NCBI RefSeq assembly: GCF_900104525.1
Contig: NZ_LT629711.1
Span: 868,001-932,000, forward strand
Length of the DNA: 64,000 nucleotides
From: Pedococcus dokdonensis
Lineage (GTDB): Bacteria; Actinomycetota; Actinomycetes; Actinomycetales; Dermatophilaceae
Reading direction: 5' to 3'
Shown: in pieces, positions 32,234-40,560 of the stretch
How the letters are laid out: each line of letters starts with the position of its first letter
Position numbering within the stretch: the first letter of the stretch is position 1
The notes under the pieces: generated by a model
Seen by the model: only the letters and a program-made list of their open reading frames with translations
What the model was told of the DNA's origin: nothing
The model's database searches: none
Translations under genes and position numbers: made by a program

Positions 32234-33267
32234 CCCTGTCCCACAACGCCTTGGACACCAGCGAGACCCGGATGCTGCTCGACCCGGGGATGAACCTCAC
32301 CCTGCGGCCGATGCGCTACCCCCACTTCTACGAGCGCTACCGCGACGCCATCAAGAACACCTGGACGGTCGAGGAGGTCGACCTGCACTCGGACCTCAAG
32401 GACCTGCAGCGGCTGACCGCGGCGGAGCGGCACCTGGTCAGCCGGCTCGTGGCGTTCTTCGCCACTGGCGACACCATCGTGGCGAACAACCTCGTGCTCA
32501 ACCTCTACCAGCACATCAACTCCCCGGAGGGACGGCTCTACCTGAGCCGGCAGCTGTTCGAGGAGGCGGTGCACGTGCAGTTCTACCTGACCCTGCTCGA
32601 CACCTACGTGCCCGACGAGAGGGAGCGGCACGAGGCGTTCGCGGCCGTCGACAACATCCCGTCGATCAAGGACAAGGCGGACTTCTGCTTCCGGTGGATC
32701 GACTCGGTCTTCGACCTCCAGGAGCTGGAGACAAAGGAGCACCGCAGGGCGTTCCTGCTCAACGTGATCTGCTTCGCAGCGTGCATCGAGGGGCTGTTCT
32801 TCTACGGCGCCTTCGCCTACGTGTACTTCCTGCGGTCCCGCGGCCTGCTGAACGGGCTCGCGAGCGGCACGAACTGGGTGTTCCGTGACGAGTCCATGCA
32901 CATGGCGTTCGCCTTCGACGTCGTCGAGACGGTGCGCCGCGAGGAGCCCGACCTCTTCGACGAGGAGATGGGGCGGCAGGTGCGAGCCATGATGCGCGAC
33001 GCCGTGGACGCGGAGGCGCAGTTCGCCGAGGACCTGCTCGGCGGGGGAGTCGCGGGGCTCTCGACGGCGGACATGCGCACCTACCTCGAGTCGGTCGCGG
33101 ACCGGCGGCTCGAACAGCTGGGTCTGGAGCCCGAGTACGGCTCGAAGAACCCGCTGGCGTTCATGGAGCTGCAGGACGTGCAGGAGCTCTCGAACTTCTT
33201 CGAGCGCCGCGTCTCCGCCTACCAGGTCGGTGTCAGCGGCTCCGTCGGGTTCGACGAGGAGTTCTAG
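32230..33267 (+). CDS. nrdB: Class I ribonucleoside-diphosphate reductase, beta subunit
   Basis: 345 aa, ATGA overlap with nrdA. Metal ligands are D81 (FFATGDTIVANN), E112 and H115 (EEAVH), then the Glu of CIEGLFFYG and E/H of RDESMHMAF. The radical Tyr is Y119, four residues after H115 as in E. coli NrdB. The C-terminal docking tail is SGSVGFDEEF. All ligand positions are intact, so a di-iron/tyrosyl-radical enzyme is expected. No nrdS- or nrdR-like gene follows; two hairpins do. Confidence 0.96.
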   Translation: MTLSHNALDTSETRMLLDPGMNLTLRPMRYPHFYERYRDAIKNTWTVEEVDLHSDLKDLQRLTAAERHLVSRLVAFFATGDTIVANNLVLNLYQHINSPEGRLYLSRQLFEEAVHVQFYLTLLDTYVPDERERHEAFAAVDNIPSIKDKADFCFRWIDSVFDLQELETKEHRRAFLLNVICFAACIEGLFFYGAFAYVYFLRSRGLLNGLASGTNWVFRDESMHMAFAFDVVETVRREEPDLFDEEMGRQVRAMMRDAVDAEAQFAEDLLGGGVAGLSTADMRTYLESVADRRLEQLGLEPEYGSKNPLAFMELQDVQELSNFFERRVSAYQVGVSGSVGFDEEF

Positions 33268-33291
33268 GGACGAGGCGCCCTGGCGAGGACA

Positions 33292-33335
33292 GGTATGCCG
33301 GGTGGTCACCATGGGGGGCGGCCACCCGGCATACC
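33292..33335 (+). terminator. Terminator hairpin of nrdAB, 14-bp stem
   Basis: GGTATGCCGGGTGG (33292-33305) pairs exactly with CCACCCGGCATACC (33322-33335) around a 16-base loop, 24 bases after the nrdB stop. The arms carry the recurrent GTATGCC word. Confidence 0.75.
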
Positions 33336-33342
33336 GTCGCCA

Positions 33343-33403
33343 TCTCATGCAAAAGGCGAGTTAGCGCCGCTCAGTGCGGCGCTAACTCGCCTTTTGCATG
33401 AGA
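33343..33403. repeat. Long perfect hairpin, family A (28-bp arms)
   Basis: Arms 33343-33370 and 33376-33403 are exact 28-bp reverse complements with loop TCAGT. It lies between convergent nrdB and corA, 8 bases after another hairpin, so it may terminate transcription from the corA side. Its outer arm GCAAAAGGCGAGTTAGCG resembles the arm of the 42567-42636 element. Confidence 0.85.
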
Positions 33404-33426
33404 CAGCGTCGCGGACGGGAGGGAGG

Positions 33427-34410
33427 TCACCACCAGCCCTGGCGGCGGGCCCATCGGAGCAGCCACAGGCTGATCGAGGCCATCACGGCGAGGACGATGA
33501 CCAGCTGCACCCAGTGCGTGCTGCCGTTGACGATGACGTTCATGCCATAGATCGACGCGATGGCAGTGACCGGCAACGTGATCGCGGCGATCACCGCCAG
33601 CCGCTCCATCGCCACCGTCATCTTGGTGGTGACGCGCGTCTGGTAGAGCTCGATCACCCCGAAGAGGAACTGGCTCTCCCCGTCGGCCAGGCTGCGGACC
33701 CGGTCGAACTGCTCCGAGAGGTCACGGGCGTGCCGTTGCGACTCCTCCGTGGCGAAGCGTTCGAGAGAGGCGAGCCGGCCGTAGATCTCGTGCGCCTGAC
33801 CGGCTTGGGTCCGCGAGATCAGCAGCTCGTGACGGAGCAGGAAGAGCTCCTCGAGCAGCTCCTCGGGCTGGTGGAAGTCCGAGCCCATCACCCGCATCTC
33901 CAGCGCGGGCAACCGGCTGGCGACGTCCTTGACCGCGGCGCTCTGGCGCCGTGCCACCGCCGAGCCGATCGCGTAGGACACCTCGCTGGGGCTGCCCGGC
34001 CGGAACCGTCCCGCGCGGATCCGCTCCTGCACGGTCCTCGTCTCCTCGGTGGCGTCCATCAACGACACCGCCGGGTTGCGCGGCCCGTGCACCGTGACGA
34101 GGTAGCGGCGCCCCACCAGCTGGTCCAGCTCGAGCATGTGGACGTGGCCGCCCTCCCCGGCCAGCGGCGTGTGCACGATGACGAACGTGTGGTGCTCGTA
34201 GCCGTGCACCGACGGCACGAAGTTCCGCTCACGACAGGCCTTGACGACCAACGGGTGGGCGTTGAAGTGCTCACTCAGCAGCGCCTCGGCCTCGTCGTCG
34301 AACTCCGGGACGTCGAGCCAGACGAAACCGCCATCGCGCCGTAGGAGGTCGTCGACCTCCCTGACGTCGTGCTCCTCGAGCCCGGCGTCGGACACCCACC
34401 AGGCGTCCAT
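33427..34410 (-). CDS. corA: CorA-family divalent cation transporter
   Basis: 327 aa from ATG 34410; an in-frame GTG lies one codon upstream. The N-terminal ~230 residues form the cytoplasmic funnel with long helices (AVKDVASRLPALEMRVM, LLEELFLLRHELLISRTQAGQ). Two C-terminal helices follow (LAVIAAITLPVTAIASIYGMNV and VQLVIVLAVMASISLWLLRW) with the selectivity motif YGMNV between them. The usual loop GMNFxxMPE is shortened to GMNVIVNGSTHW. The protein moves Mg2+ or Co2+ into the cell, or possibly Zn2+ out. Confidence 0.88.
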   Translation of the reverse strand: MDAWWVSDAGLEEHDVREVDDLLRRDGGFVWLDVPEFDDEAEALLSEHFNAHPLVVKACRERNFVPSVHGYEHHTFVIVHTPLAGEGGHVHMLELDQLVGRRYLVTVHGPRNPAVSLMDATEETRTVQERIRAGRFRPGSPSEVSYAIGSAVARRQSAAVKDVASRLPALEMRVMGSDFHQPEELLEELFLLRHELLISRTQAGQAHEIYGRLASLERFATEESQRHARDLSEQFDRVRSLADGESQFLFGVIELYQTRVTTKMTVAMERLAVIAAITLPVTAIASIYGMNVIVNGSTHWVQLVIVLAVMASISLWLLRWARRQGWW

Positions 34411-34466
34411 CACGGCTGCCCGCCGCCGACCACGGTCGTGGCCCTGACTCGACCGAGCCCCCGGCC

Positions 34467-34895
34467 TCAGCCGGTGAAGCTCGTCTCCAGCGTGATCGGG
34501 ACGGCCGACAGGGCCTGGCTCACGGGGCAGCCGGCCTTGGCGGCCTGCGCGGCCTCCTCGAACTGCTCGGCGGTGATGCCGGGGACGTTCCCGACGACCG
34601 ACAGGGCGATCCCGGTGATGCCGGTGCCGGGCTGGAAGGTGACGTTGGCCGTGGTGTCGATCGACGTGGGAGGCGTGCCGGCCTGGGCGAGCCCGTGCGA
34701 CAGCGCCATCGAGTAGCAGGTGGAGTGGGCCGCGGCGATGAGCTCCTCCGGGCTGGTCTGACCGTTGGGGGCCTCCGCGCGAGCCGGCCAGGAGACGCTG
34801 AAGGTCCCGATCCCGGAGGACTGCAGCTCGACCTGTCCGGCCCCCTCCATGAGAGAGCCTTCCCAGTGGGCGGCGGCGGTGCGGGTGGTGGCCAT
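34467..34895 (-). CDS. OsmC/Ohr-family peroxiredoxin
   Basis: ATG 34895 follows GAAGGAGA; 142 aa. The two catalytic cysteines are C60 (HSTCYSMAL) and C123 (AGCPVSQAL), and TSPEELIAAAHSTC is the family signature. It reduces organic or fatty-acid hydroperoxides in the cytoplasm using lipoylated or thiol partners. It is divergent from the CBS-BON gene, and the 155 bases between hold a DosR-like box, so it may belong to the same stress regulon. Confidence 0.9.
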   Translation of the reverse strand: MATTRTAAAHWEGSLMEGAGQVELQSSGIGTFSVSWPARAEAPNGQTSPEELIAAAHSTCYSMALSHGLAQAGTPPTSIDTTANVTFQPGTGITGIALSVVGNVPGITAEQFEEAAQAAKAGCPVSQALSAVPITLETSFTG

Positions 34896-34961
34896 GAGGT
34901 CTCCTTCGGGTGGCAGAACGGTCAGGCCCAATCTAGGCGTTGCGCGCCCAACCGCAACGGG

Positions 34962-34977
34962 CGGGACGAAGGACCCT
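34962..34977. promoter_or_regulatory. DosR-like palindromic box 1
   Basis: CGGGACGAAGGACCCT; read on the minus strand AGGGTCCTTCGTCCCG, 13 of 16 identical to the box at 40511. It lies in the divergent region between osmC-like (start 34895) and CBS-BON (start 35051) genes. Confidence 0.5.
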
Positions 34978-35050
34978 GTGCCGCCCGACGCCGACCCGCG
35001 ATCGTCGGTGGGGGCGGCGGACGACGATGCCCGACGAGAGGAGTGGCGCC

Positions 35051-35668
35051 ATGCTGGTGCGAGAGCTGTTGACCAGGGACGTGGCCCAGGTGCGGGACGT
35101 CTCCCCCCTGGACTCGGCGATCCGGGTGCTGGCGGAGCAGCGGGTGTCCGCGCTGCCCGTCGTGGACGCCACGGGTCGCGTCGTCGGCATCCTCAGTGAA
35201 GCCGACGTGCTGCGGCTCCACCTGTCGGCCGACCCGCGGGCCCACCTGCGACCCGTGGTCGAGGAGGCGGAGGTGCCGTGGCCGACGACCGTGGCCGAGG
35301 TGATGAGCGCAGACCCGGTGGTGGCCCATGAAGGGACCGACGTCGCGGAGGTCGCGCGCGTCCTGGCCGACACCGGCTGGAAGAGCCTGCCGGTCGTCGA
35401 CGAGGACCATGCACTGGTGGGGATGGTGAGTCGCAGCGACGTGATTCACCAGCTGGCCACCCGCGACGCCGACATCTGGCTGCGGGTGGTGCGGGAGCTC
35501 GGCCGGCTGGGTCACACCGACTGGAGCGTCGGGGTCTCGCGCGGGGTGGTCACGGTCAGTGGAGTGCGTCGGGCGCGGGACGCCAGCCTGGCGGCTGCCG
35601 TGGCCGCGGGCGCCCCCGGCGTGCGCGACGTCGTGGTCCAGGTCGACGAAGAAGGGACCCTACGATGA
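35051..35668 (+). CDS. CBS-pair protein with C-terminal BON domain
   Basis: ATG 35051 follows GAGAGGAG; 205 aa. CBS motif 1 is MLVRELLTRDVAQVRDVSPLDSAIRVLAEQRVSALPVVDATGRVVGILSEADVL, CBS 2 is TVAEVMSADPVVAHEGTDVAEVARVLADTGWKSLPVVDEDHALVGMVSRSDVI, each a nucleotide-sensing half. A short BON domain follows (WSVGVSRGVVTVSGVRRARDASLAAAVAAGAPGVRDVVVQVD). Proteins of this layout are common in hypoxia/dormancy regulons of actinobacteria. The DosS-like kinase begins 4 bases after its stop, so the two are co-transcribed. Confidence 0.9.
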   Translation: MLVRELLTRDVAQVRDVSPLDSAIRVLAEQRVSALPVVDATGRVVGILSEADVLRLHLSADPRAHLRPVVEEAEVPWPTTVAEVMSADPVVAHEGTDVAEVARVLADTGWKSLPVVDEDHALVGMVSRSDVIHQLATRDADIWLRVVRELGRLGHTDWSVGVSRGVVTVSGVRRARDASLAAAVAAGAPGVRDVVVQVDEEGTLR

Positions 35669-35672
35669 GGCC

Positions 35673-37328
35673 GTGGCACCACAGCTGACCCCGCCGGAGC
35701 AGGGGCCCGGAACCATCGCCCGGTTGTCGGGGCTGGACCTCGACGACCTGATCGCGGAGCTCCGCTCGCGGGCCGGAAGCGCACGCACGGCACAGGATCG
35801 GCTCGGTGCGCTGCTCGACGCCGTCGTCGCAGTCACCTCCGACCTCGAGCTGGCGGCCGTGCTCCGCCGCATCGTCGAGGCGGCCTGCCAGCTCGTCGAC
35901 GCGACCTACGGCGCGCTCGGGGTGCTCGGGCCCAGCGGCGAGGAGCTCGTCGAGTTCGTGACCCACGGGATCTCCGACGCAGAGCGGGAGGCCATCGGGG
36001 CCCTGCCGCACGGCCGAGGGCTCCTCGGGATGATCATCGCGAGTCCGCACCCCCAACGCGTCGACCGCATCGCCGACCACCGCGACTCCTACGGCTTCCC
36101 TCCCAACCACCCCGAGATGACGAGCTTCATGGGCGCCCCCGTCCGCATCCGCGACCAGGTCTTCGGCAACCTCTACCTCACCGACAAGCGGGGCGCGGAC
36201 GGCTTCAGCGCGGACGACGAGACGATCCTGACAGCACTGGCCGCAGCTGCCGGGGTGGCCATCGACAACGCGCGCCTCTACCACCGCAGCGTCACGCAGC
36301 AACGCTGGGGAGAGGCGACCCGGGACCTCACCGCGGCTCTGCTGGCCGGAGTGTCCGAGGACGAGGTCCTGGCTGATGCGGCCGAGCGCGTCCTCGGTCT
36401 CACCGGCGCCCACGGTGCGCTGATCGCGCAGCCCGTGGGCGCTGACCTGGTGGTGGTCGCATCCGCCGGCAGCGGGACGGCGCCGGTCGGCTCCACGCTG
36501 GACAACGCAGAGGCCAGGGCCGCGCTGGCAGCGGGCCCCTCCGCAGCCGAGGCTGCCCCGGACCGGGTGGTGGTGCCCGTCTCGGTCGGTGGCCACCAGG
36601 CCCTGGGGGTGGTGGTCGTCACCGGGCTGCCGCCCGAGGTGGGTGGCAGCCCCGATCCACTGATCGACTTCGCCCAGCGCCTCGCGGTCGGCCTCACTGC
36701 CGCCAGCTCCCAGCGCGAGCAGGCCCGGATCGACCTCCTCGAGGACCGGGACCGGATTGCCCGTGACATGCACGACCACGTCATCCAGCGCCTGTTCGCG
36801 ACGGGTCTCTCGCTGCAGTCCGCGAGCCGCCTCGTCACCGAGCCCTCGGCCCGGGACCGGATCGAGACGGCGGTGGACGAGGTCGATGCCGTCATCAAGG
36901 ACATCCGGCACACGATCTTCGCCCTCAACCGTGCGCCGGACTCCCGCAGCCTGGCCTCCGAGATCACGACGATCTGCGAGGGCGCGGTCGTCAGTCTCGG
37001 GTTTGCACCTTCGCTGACCATGCGTGGCAACGTCACCGAGGTTCCCGAGCAGGTGGCGGCGGACCTCCTTGCGGTCGTGCGGGAGGGCCTCAGCAATGCT
37101 GCGCGGCACGCCAGGGCGAGTCAGGTCGAGGTGGTCGTGGAGGTCTCCGACACGGTGTCGGTGGAGGTGCGCGATGACGGCGTCGGCGTGCCAGCCGATG
37201 TCACGCGGTCGGGACTCGACAACCTGGCCCGCAGGGCGAGCAGTCGTGGTGGTCGCTTCGCGCTCGCGGCGAGCGGTGCCGGCGGCACCGTGCTCGAGTG
37301 GGCGGTTCCCCTTTCCCCCGGGAGCTGA
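35673..37328 (+). CDS. DosS/DevS-like GAF-GAF redox/hypoxia sensor histidine kinase
   Basis: 551 aa from GTG 35673. GAF-A spans about 55-195 and GAF-B about 205-350, then a HisKA_3 dimer/phosphoacceptor helix (RDRIARDMHDHVIQRLFATGLSLQ) and a compact HATPase (VREGLSNAARHARAS, DDGVGVP, GLDNLARRA). In GAF-A, H146 (NHPEMTSF) and Y168 (FGNLYLTDK) are 22 residues apart, the same spacing as heme ligand His149 and distal Tyr171 of M. tuberculosis DosS. Heme binding and O2/NO/CO sensing are therefore plausible, not shown. It is transcribed after the CBS-BON gene. Its regulator is likely the DosR-like protein at 38380. Confidence 0.9.
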   Translation: MAPQLTPPEQGPGTIARLSGLDLDDLIAELRSRAGSARTAQDRLGALLDAVVAVTSDLELAAVLRRIVEAACQLVDATYGALGVLGPSGEELVEFVTHGISDAEREAIGALPHGRGLLGMIIASPHPQRVDRIADHRDSYGFPPNHPEMTSFMGAPVRIRDQVFGNLYLTDKRGADGFSADDETILTALAAAAGVAIDNARLYHRSVTQQRWGEATRDLTAALLAGVSEDEVLADAAERVLGLTGAHGALIAQPVGADLVVVASAGSGTAPVGSTLDNAEARAALAAGPSAAEAAPDRVVVPVSVGGHQALGVVVVTGLPPEVGGSPDPLIDFAQRLAVGLTAASSQREQARIDLLEDRDRIARDMHDHVIQRLFATGLSLQSASRLVTEPSARDRIETAVDEVDAVIKDIRHTIFALNRAPDSRSLASEITTICEGAVVSLGFAPSLTMRGNVTEVPEQVAADLLAVVREGLSNAARHARASQVEVVVEVSDTVSVEVRDDGVGVPADVTRSGLDNLARRASSRGGRFALAASGAGGTVLEWAVPLSPGS

Positions 37329-37335
37329 TGGCCGG

Positions 37336-37351
37336 AGGGACCTTCGACCCT
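37336..37351 (+). promoter_or_regulatory. DosR-like palindromic box 2
   Basis: AGGGACCTTCGACCCT, one base different from the 40511 box. It ends 34 bases before ATG 37386 of the universal stress protein gene, the same distance as box 3 to its gene, placing it at the -35 position of a promoter. Confidence 0.62.
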
Positions 37352-37385
37352 GTCGTCACGATGGCGCGTCCCGCAGGCTCGGGAC

Positions 37386-38330
37386 ATGACGTCCTCACTC
37401 CATGGTCCGACCAGAGCTGCCCGAGTCCTCCCACCGACTCGGATCGTGGGTATGCCGGTGGTCGTCGGCTACGACGAGAGCCTTGCGTCCGTCGCCGCAG
37501 TCCGCTGGGCCGCGGAGGCGGCACCGCGCCTGGGCTCTGATCTCGCAGTGGTCAGCGTGTCGGAACCTGCGGACCAGACGACCGCTGGGGCATCCAGCTC
37601 GTATGCCGAGCTGCGCCGCGCGAGCCGCGCTGCGGCGGTGCGAGGCGTCGACCTGGGCCGGTCGAGCGCCCCCGACGCCGTCATCACCGGCGTGGGGGTC
37701 GTCGGGGGCCCGGCCGGCGAGCTGGTCGCGCGGTCCAGTGAGGCCGGCCTGGTCGTGGTCGGGCGGAACAGCCGCAGCGCCCTGCAGGCCGCAGTCCTGG
37801 GATCGGTCTCCTTCGCAGTTGCCCTGCACGCACGGTGTCCCGTGGTCGTGGTGGGCGAAGCCGCTGAGCGCCAGCCCGGCCCCTCGTGGCCGGTCGTCGT
37901 CGGCACGGACGGCTCACGTCCGGCGATGTCCGCCGTCGCGCTGGCGACGGAGTTCGCGAGCCGGTGGGGGGCACCGTTGCAGATCGTCAGCGCCTGGCGC
38001 GCACCGGCCCTCACGCCCTGGCAGGACCCGCCCGAGGGCTCCGTCATGGTGCGGGCCTCGAGGCAGGCCTGGATGTCGGTCGCGCGCGCTGCCGTGGACG
38101 AGGCCGTGGCCCAGGTGCAGGAATCCGCCCCCGGGCTCACCGTCACCGGAACGGTCGCCGAGGGTCGCGCTGACGACGTGCTCACCGAGCAGTCCCGCCA
38201 CGCCGGGATGGTCGTCATCGGGAGCCGGGGCCACGGTGGCTTCGCCGGGCTCATGGTCGGCTCGGTGAGCCACGGTGTGATGCGCCGGGCGGCCAGTCCC
38301 GTCGTCGTGGTCCGCCGCGGTGCCCTGTGA
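37386..38330 (+). CDS. Tandem universal stress protein
   Basis: 314 aa from ATG 37386; a second ATG at 37452 (MPVVVGYDES) fits the domain boundary and is an alternative. Two UspA domains occupy about 22-155 and 160-313. ATP-loop motifs are VVVGRNSRSALQAAVLGSVS in the first and VVIGSRGHGGFAGLMVGSVS in the second, the latter canonical G-x2-G-x9-GS. Such two-domain proteins are core members of the DosR regulon. The upstream box and adjacent DosS/DosR-like genes support hypoxic induction. The regulator gene follows after 49 bases. Confidence 0.9.
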   Translation: MTSSLHGPTRAARVLPPTRIVGMPVVVGYDESLASVAAVRWAAEAAPRLGSDLAVVSVSEPADQTTAGASSSYAELRRASRAAAVRGVDLGRSSAPDAVITGVGVVGGPAGELVARSSEAGLVVVGRNSRSALQAAVLGSVSFAVALHARCPVVVVGEAAERQPGPSWPVVVGTDGSRPAMSAVALATEFASRWGAPLQIVSAWRAPALTPWQDPPEGSVMVRASRQAWMSVARAAVDEAVAQVQESAPGLTVTGTVAEGRADDVLTEQSRHAGMVVIGSRGHGGFAGLMVGSVSHGVMRRAASPVVVVRRGAL

Positions 38331-38379
38331 GGACGGGGTCGCCGGTCACTAGGCTCTCGTCCGAGAGGGGTGGTCGGTG

Positions 38380-39033
38380 ATGAGCATCAAGGTGTTCCTG
38401 CTGGACGACCACGAGGTGGTCCGGCGTGGCCTGCGCGAGCTCCTCGAGGTCGAGGACGACCTCGAGGTCGTGGGGGAGTCGGGGTCGGCGGCCGAGGCCA
38501 GCCGGCGGATCCCGGCCCTTCGTCCTGACGTCATGGTCCTCGACGCCCGGCTGCCCGACGGCTCCGGCATCGACGTGTGTCGCGACGTGCGATCGGTGGA
38601 CCCGGACATCCGGGGGATCATCCTCACCTCCTACGACGACGAGAAGGCGCTCACCGCCGCCGTCACCGCCGGTGCTGCCGGGTACGTGCTCAAGGACGTC
38701 CGTGGGGCGGACCTGGTGACCTCGATCCGTCGCGTGGCTGCGGGGGAGTCACTCCTCCAGCCTGAGGTGGTGGCGAGGTTGCGAACGGCGTGGGGCCACG
38801 AGCAGCCCACCGACCCGCGACTCGCCGAGCTGACGCCTCAAGAGCGGCGCGTGCTCGACTGCATCGCCCAGGGGATGACCAACCGCCAGATCGGCGAGGC
38901 ACTGTCGTTGGCGGAGAAGACCGTGAAGAACTACGTGACGTCGGTGCTGGCGAAGCTTGGCATGGAGCGCCGCACCCAGGCTGCGGTCTACGTCGCAGGC
39001 CAAGCCGGTCAAGGTGGCACGACGCAGCGTTGA
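38380..39033 (+). CDS. DosR/DevR-like NarL-family response regulator
   Basis: 217 aa from ATG 38380 (GTG 38377 possible), after GAGAGGGG. Receiver: D9-D10, phosphoacceptor D55 (VMVLDARLPDG), switch Thr in IILTSYDDE, Lys in YVLKDV. The LuxR-type HTH reads LTPQERRVLDCIAQGMTNRQIGEALSLAEKTVKNYVTSVLAKLGMERRTQAAVY; the recognition helix KTVKNYV and the tail KLGMERRTQAAV are those of M. tuberculosis DosR. This predicts binding to the GGGACC...GGCCC-type boxes around it. Its stop codon overlaps the first unit of a tandem repeat. Confidence 0.93.
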   Translation: MSIKVFLLDDHEVVRRGLRELLEVEDDLEVVGESGSAAEASRRIPALRPDVMVLDARLPDGSGIDVCRDVRSVDPDIRGIILTSYDDEKALTAAVTAGAAGYVLKDVRGADLVTSIRRVAAGESLLQPEVVARLRTAWGHEQPTDPRLAELTPQERRVLDCIAQGMTNRQIGEALSLAEKTVKNYVTSVLAKLGMERRTQAAVYVAGQAGQGGTTQR

Positions 39034-39133
39034 GCCGGCGTGCAGCAGACGCGGCGTCGAGCCGGTGTGCAGCAGACGCGGCGTCGAGCCGGCCCGCAGC
39101 AGGTCAATAGAGCCGGCCCGCAGCAGGTCAGAC
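39032..39133. repeat. Tandem array bridging two convergent stop codons
   Basis: Two 27-bp units (39032-39058, 39059-39085; GAGCCGG(C/T)GTGCAGCAGACG...) and two 24-bp units (39086-39109, 39110-39133; GAGCCGGCCCGCAGCAGGTC...). The first unit begins inside the TGA of the DosR-like gene (39031-39033); the last holds the stop of the convergent split-barrel gene (39128-39130). The array thus fills the whole gap. Confidence 0.92.
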
Positions 39134-39553
39134 GAGCGCTCGGCCGGTGATGCTCTGCGTCCGGACCCGCACCCAGGTGCTCGCCGCCTCGTGCGGCGGC
39201 ACCCACGGCACCCTGGCGACCCGGTCGAGCCGGCGGACGTCCTCGTCGTCGTCGACGACGGTGGCCGTGCCCTGGACCAGCACGCTCCAGCCCGTGCGGG
39301 TCCTGGCGTCGAACTGATCCACCTCGAAGGCCACCCGGTCGTGGTCGACCGCTGCCTGGATCTTCGAGTCACCCGTCGTCCGGAAGCACACGTCGATGCC
39401 GTCGAGGGTGTGCACCACCGGGAGCACGGTCAGCTCGCCATCGAGCTGGAACGCGAACCGCCCGACTGGCACCTCGACGAGCCTCGCCAGGCACTCGTCG
39501 AGGTCGAGGACCCGCAGACCGGTGTGGTCGGTGGGGCGGATGTCGCCGGCCAT
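39128..39553 (-). CDS. Pyridoxamine 5'-phosphate oxidase-family (split-barrel) protein
   Basis: 141 aa from ATG 39553, which overlaps the stop of the universal stress protein gene (ATGA). VGRFAFQLDGELTVLPVVHTLDGIDVCFRTTGDSKIQAAVDHDRVAFEVDQFDARTRTGWSVLVQGTATVV is the flavin/F420-binding split barrel in Rv2074/Rv3131-neighbour style, with the FEVD and TGWSV strands typical of DosR-regulon proteins. It probably reduces an unknown substrate or binds flavin. The stop lies in a tandem repeat. Confidence 0.87.
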   Translation of the reverse strand: MAGDIRPTDHTGLRVLDLDECLARLVEVPVGRFAFQLDGELTVLPVVHTLDGIDVCFRTTGDSKIQAAVDHDRVAFEVDQFDARTRTGWSVLVQGTATVVDDDEDVRRLDRVARVPWVPPHEAASTWVRVRTQSITGRALV

Positions 39554-40434
39554 CACACACCCCCGCCGGGCCGCACCACCATCACGGGGCAGTGCGCGTG
39601 GTGGAGCACACCATGGCTCACCGAGCCCAGCAGCAGCCCGGTGAAACCACCGCGACCGCGACTGCCGACCACCACGAGCTCGGCGCCTCGCGAGTGCTGG
39701 ACCAGCGCCTCGACCGGGTGACCGTGCACGACGCGCTGGCGGACCTGGACGTCGGGGTACTTCTCCGACCAGCCGGCCAACGCCTCGGCCGCCAGGGCCT
39801 GCTCCTCCTGGGTGACCTGGAGCCGGACGTCGCTCGTCTCGAGCGCGGCCAGCCCGGTTCCGGCGTAGTCGAGGTACCACGCGTGGACCACGGTCAGCGG
39901 TAGACCGAGACGGTCGGCCTGCTCGAAGCCCGCGGCGATGGCGGCCTCCGAGAGCTCGGACCCGTCGGAGCCGACGACGACGCCCGGGCGGTCGGGCAGC
40001 TGCTCGGGGAGGGCCCGCACCACGACCACGGGGCAGGGGGCATGGGCCGCGACGTCGAGCGAGGTCGAGCCCAGGAGGGCGCTGCCCAGTGCGCTCTGCT
40101 CACGCGCACCGACCACGAGACACGTCGCGCCCCGAGAGACGTCGCTGAGCAGGGCCGCGGCGTTGCCGTAGGCGCTGGCCGTGGTCACGGTCAGGCCCGG
40201 AGCGAGAGTGCGGACGCGTTCGGTCGCCGTGCCCAGGATCTCGTCCGACTCGGCGGTGTGAGCGGCGAAGGGGGACTCCGGCGCCGGGACCCGCAGCGGC
40301 ATGGCTCGGGCGTGGACGAGCTGCACCGTCGCATGCGTGCGCTGTGCTTCGGCGATCGCCCAGTCGAGTGCCCGGGCGGCCGGGGGTTGGCCGTCGACTC
40401 CGACGACGACGCGTCCGATGGTGGTGGATGACAT
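39553..40434 (-). CDS. Tandem universal stress protein
   Basis: ATG 40434 follows GAGGAGGAG; 293 aa. Domain 1 (about 6-140) starts RVVVGVDGQPPAARALDWA with ATP loop VVGAREQSALGSALLGSTS. Domain 2 (about 150-290) starts GVVVGSDGSELSEAAI with loop VVVGSRGRGGFTGLLLGSVS. It heads a two-gene operon with the split-barrel gene. The divergent region to 40561 holds the best DosR-like box (40511-40526), 77 bases upstream of this start, so both directions may be controlled from it. Confidence 0.92.
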   Translation of the reverse strand: MSSTTIGRVVVGVDGQPPAARALDWAIAEAQRTHATVQLVHARAMPLRVPAPESPFAAHTAESDEILGTATERVRTLAPGLTVTTASAYGNAAALLSDVSRGATCLVVGAREQSALGSALLGSTSLDVAAHAPCPVVVVRALPEQLPDRPGVVVGSDGSELSEAAIAAGFEQADRLGLPLTVVHAWYLDYAGTGLAALETSDVRLQVTQEEQALAAEALAGWSEKYPDVQVRQRVVHGHPVEALVQHSRGAELVVVGSRGRGGFTGLLLGSVSHGVLHHAHCPVMVVRPGGGV

Positions 40435-40510
40435 GGCTCCTCCTCGCTGCCGCCCGGGCCGGTGTGCTCCGGGTGTGCCACCAGCGTCCGTCCGGGCCGC
40501 ACCACGGGAC

Positions 40511-40526
40511 AGGGACCTTCGGCCCT
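40511..40526. promoter_or_regulatory. DosR-like palindromic box 3
   Basis: AGGGACCTTCGGCCCT, an imperfect palindrome (AGGGNCC/GGNCCCT-type) in the 126-base divergent gap. It ends 34 bases before ATG 40561. Confidence 0.65.
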
Positions 40527-40560
40527 GAACGTCGGCCCGCAGGGACGGGAGCGTGTTCGC

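Noticed and set aside
39032..39133. Second array considered as CRISPR or attachment-site duplication
   Set aside because: Contiguous units without spacers, no integrase, and boundaries coincide with stop codons.
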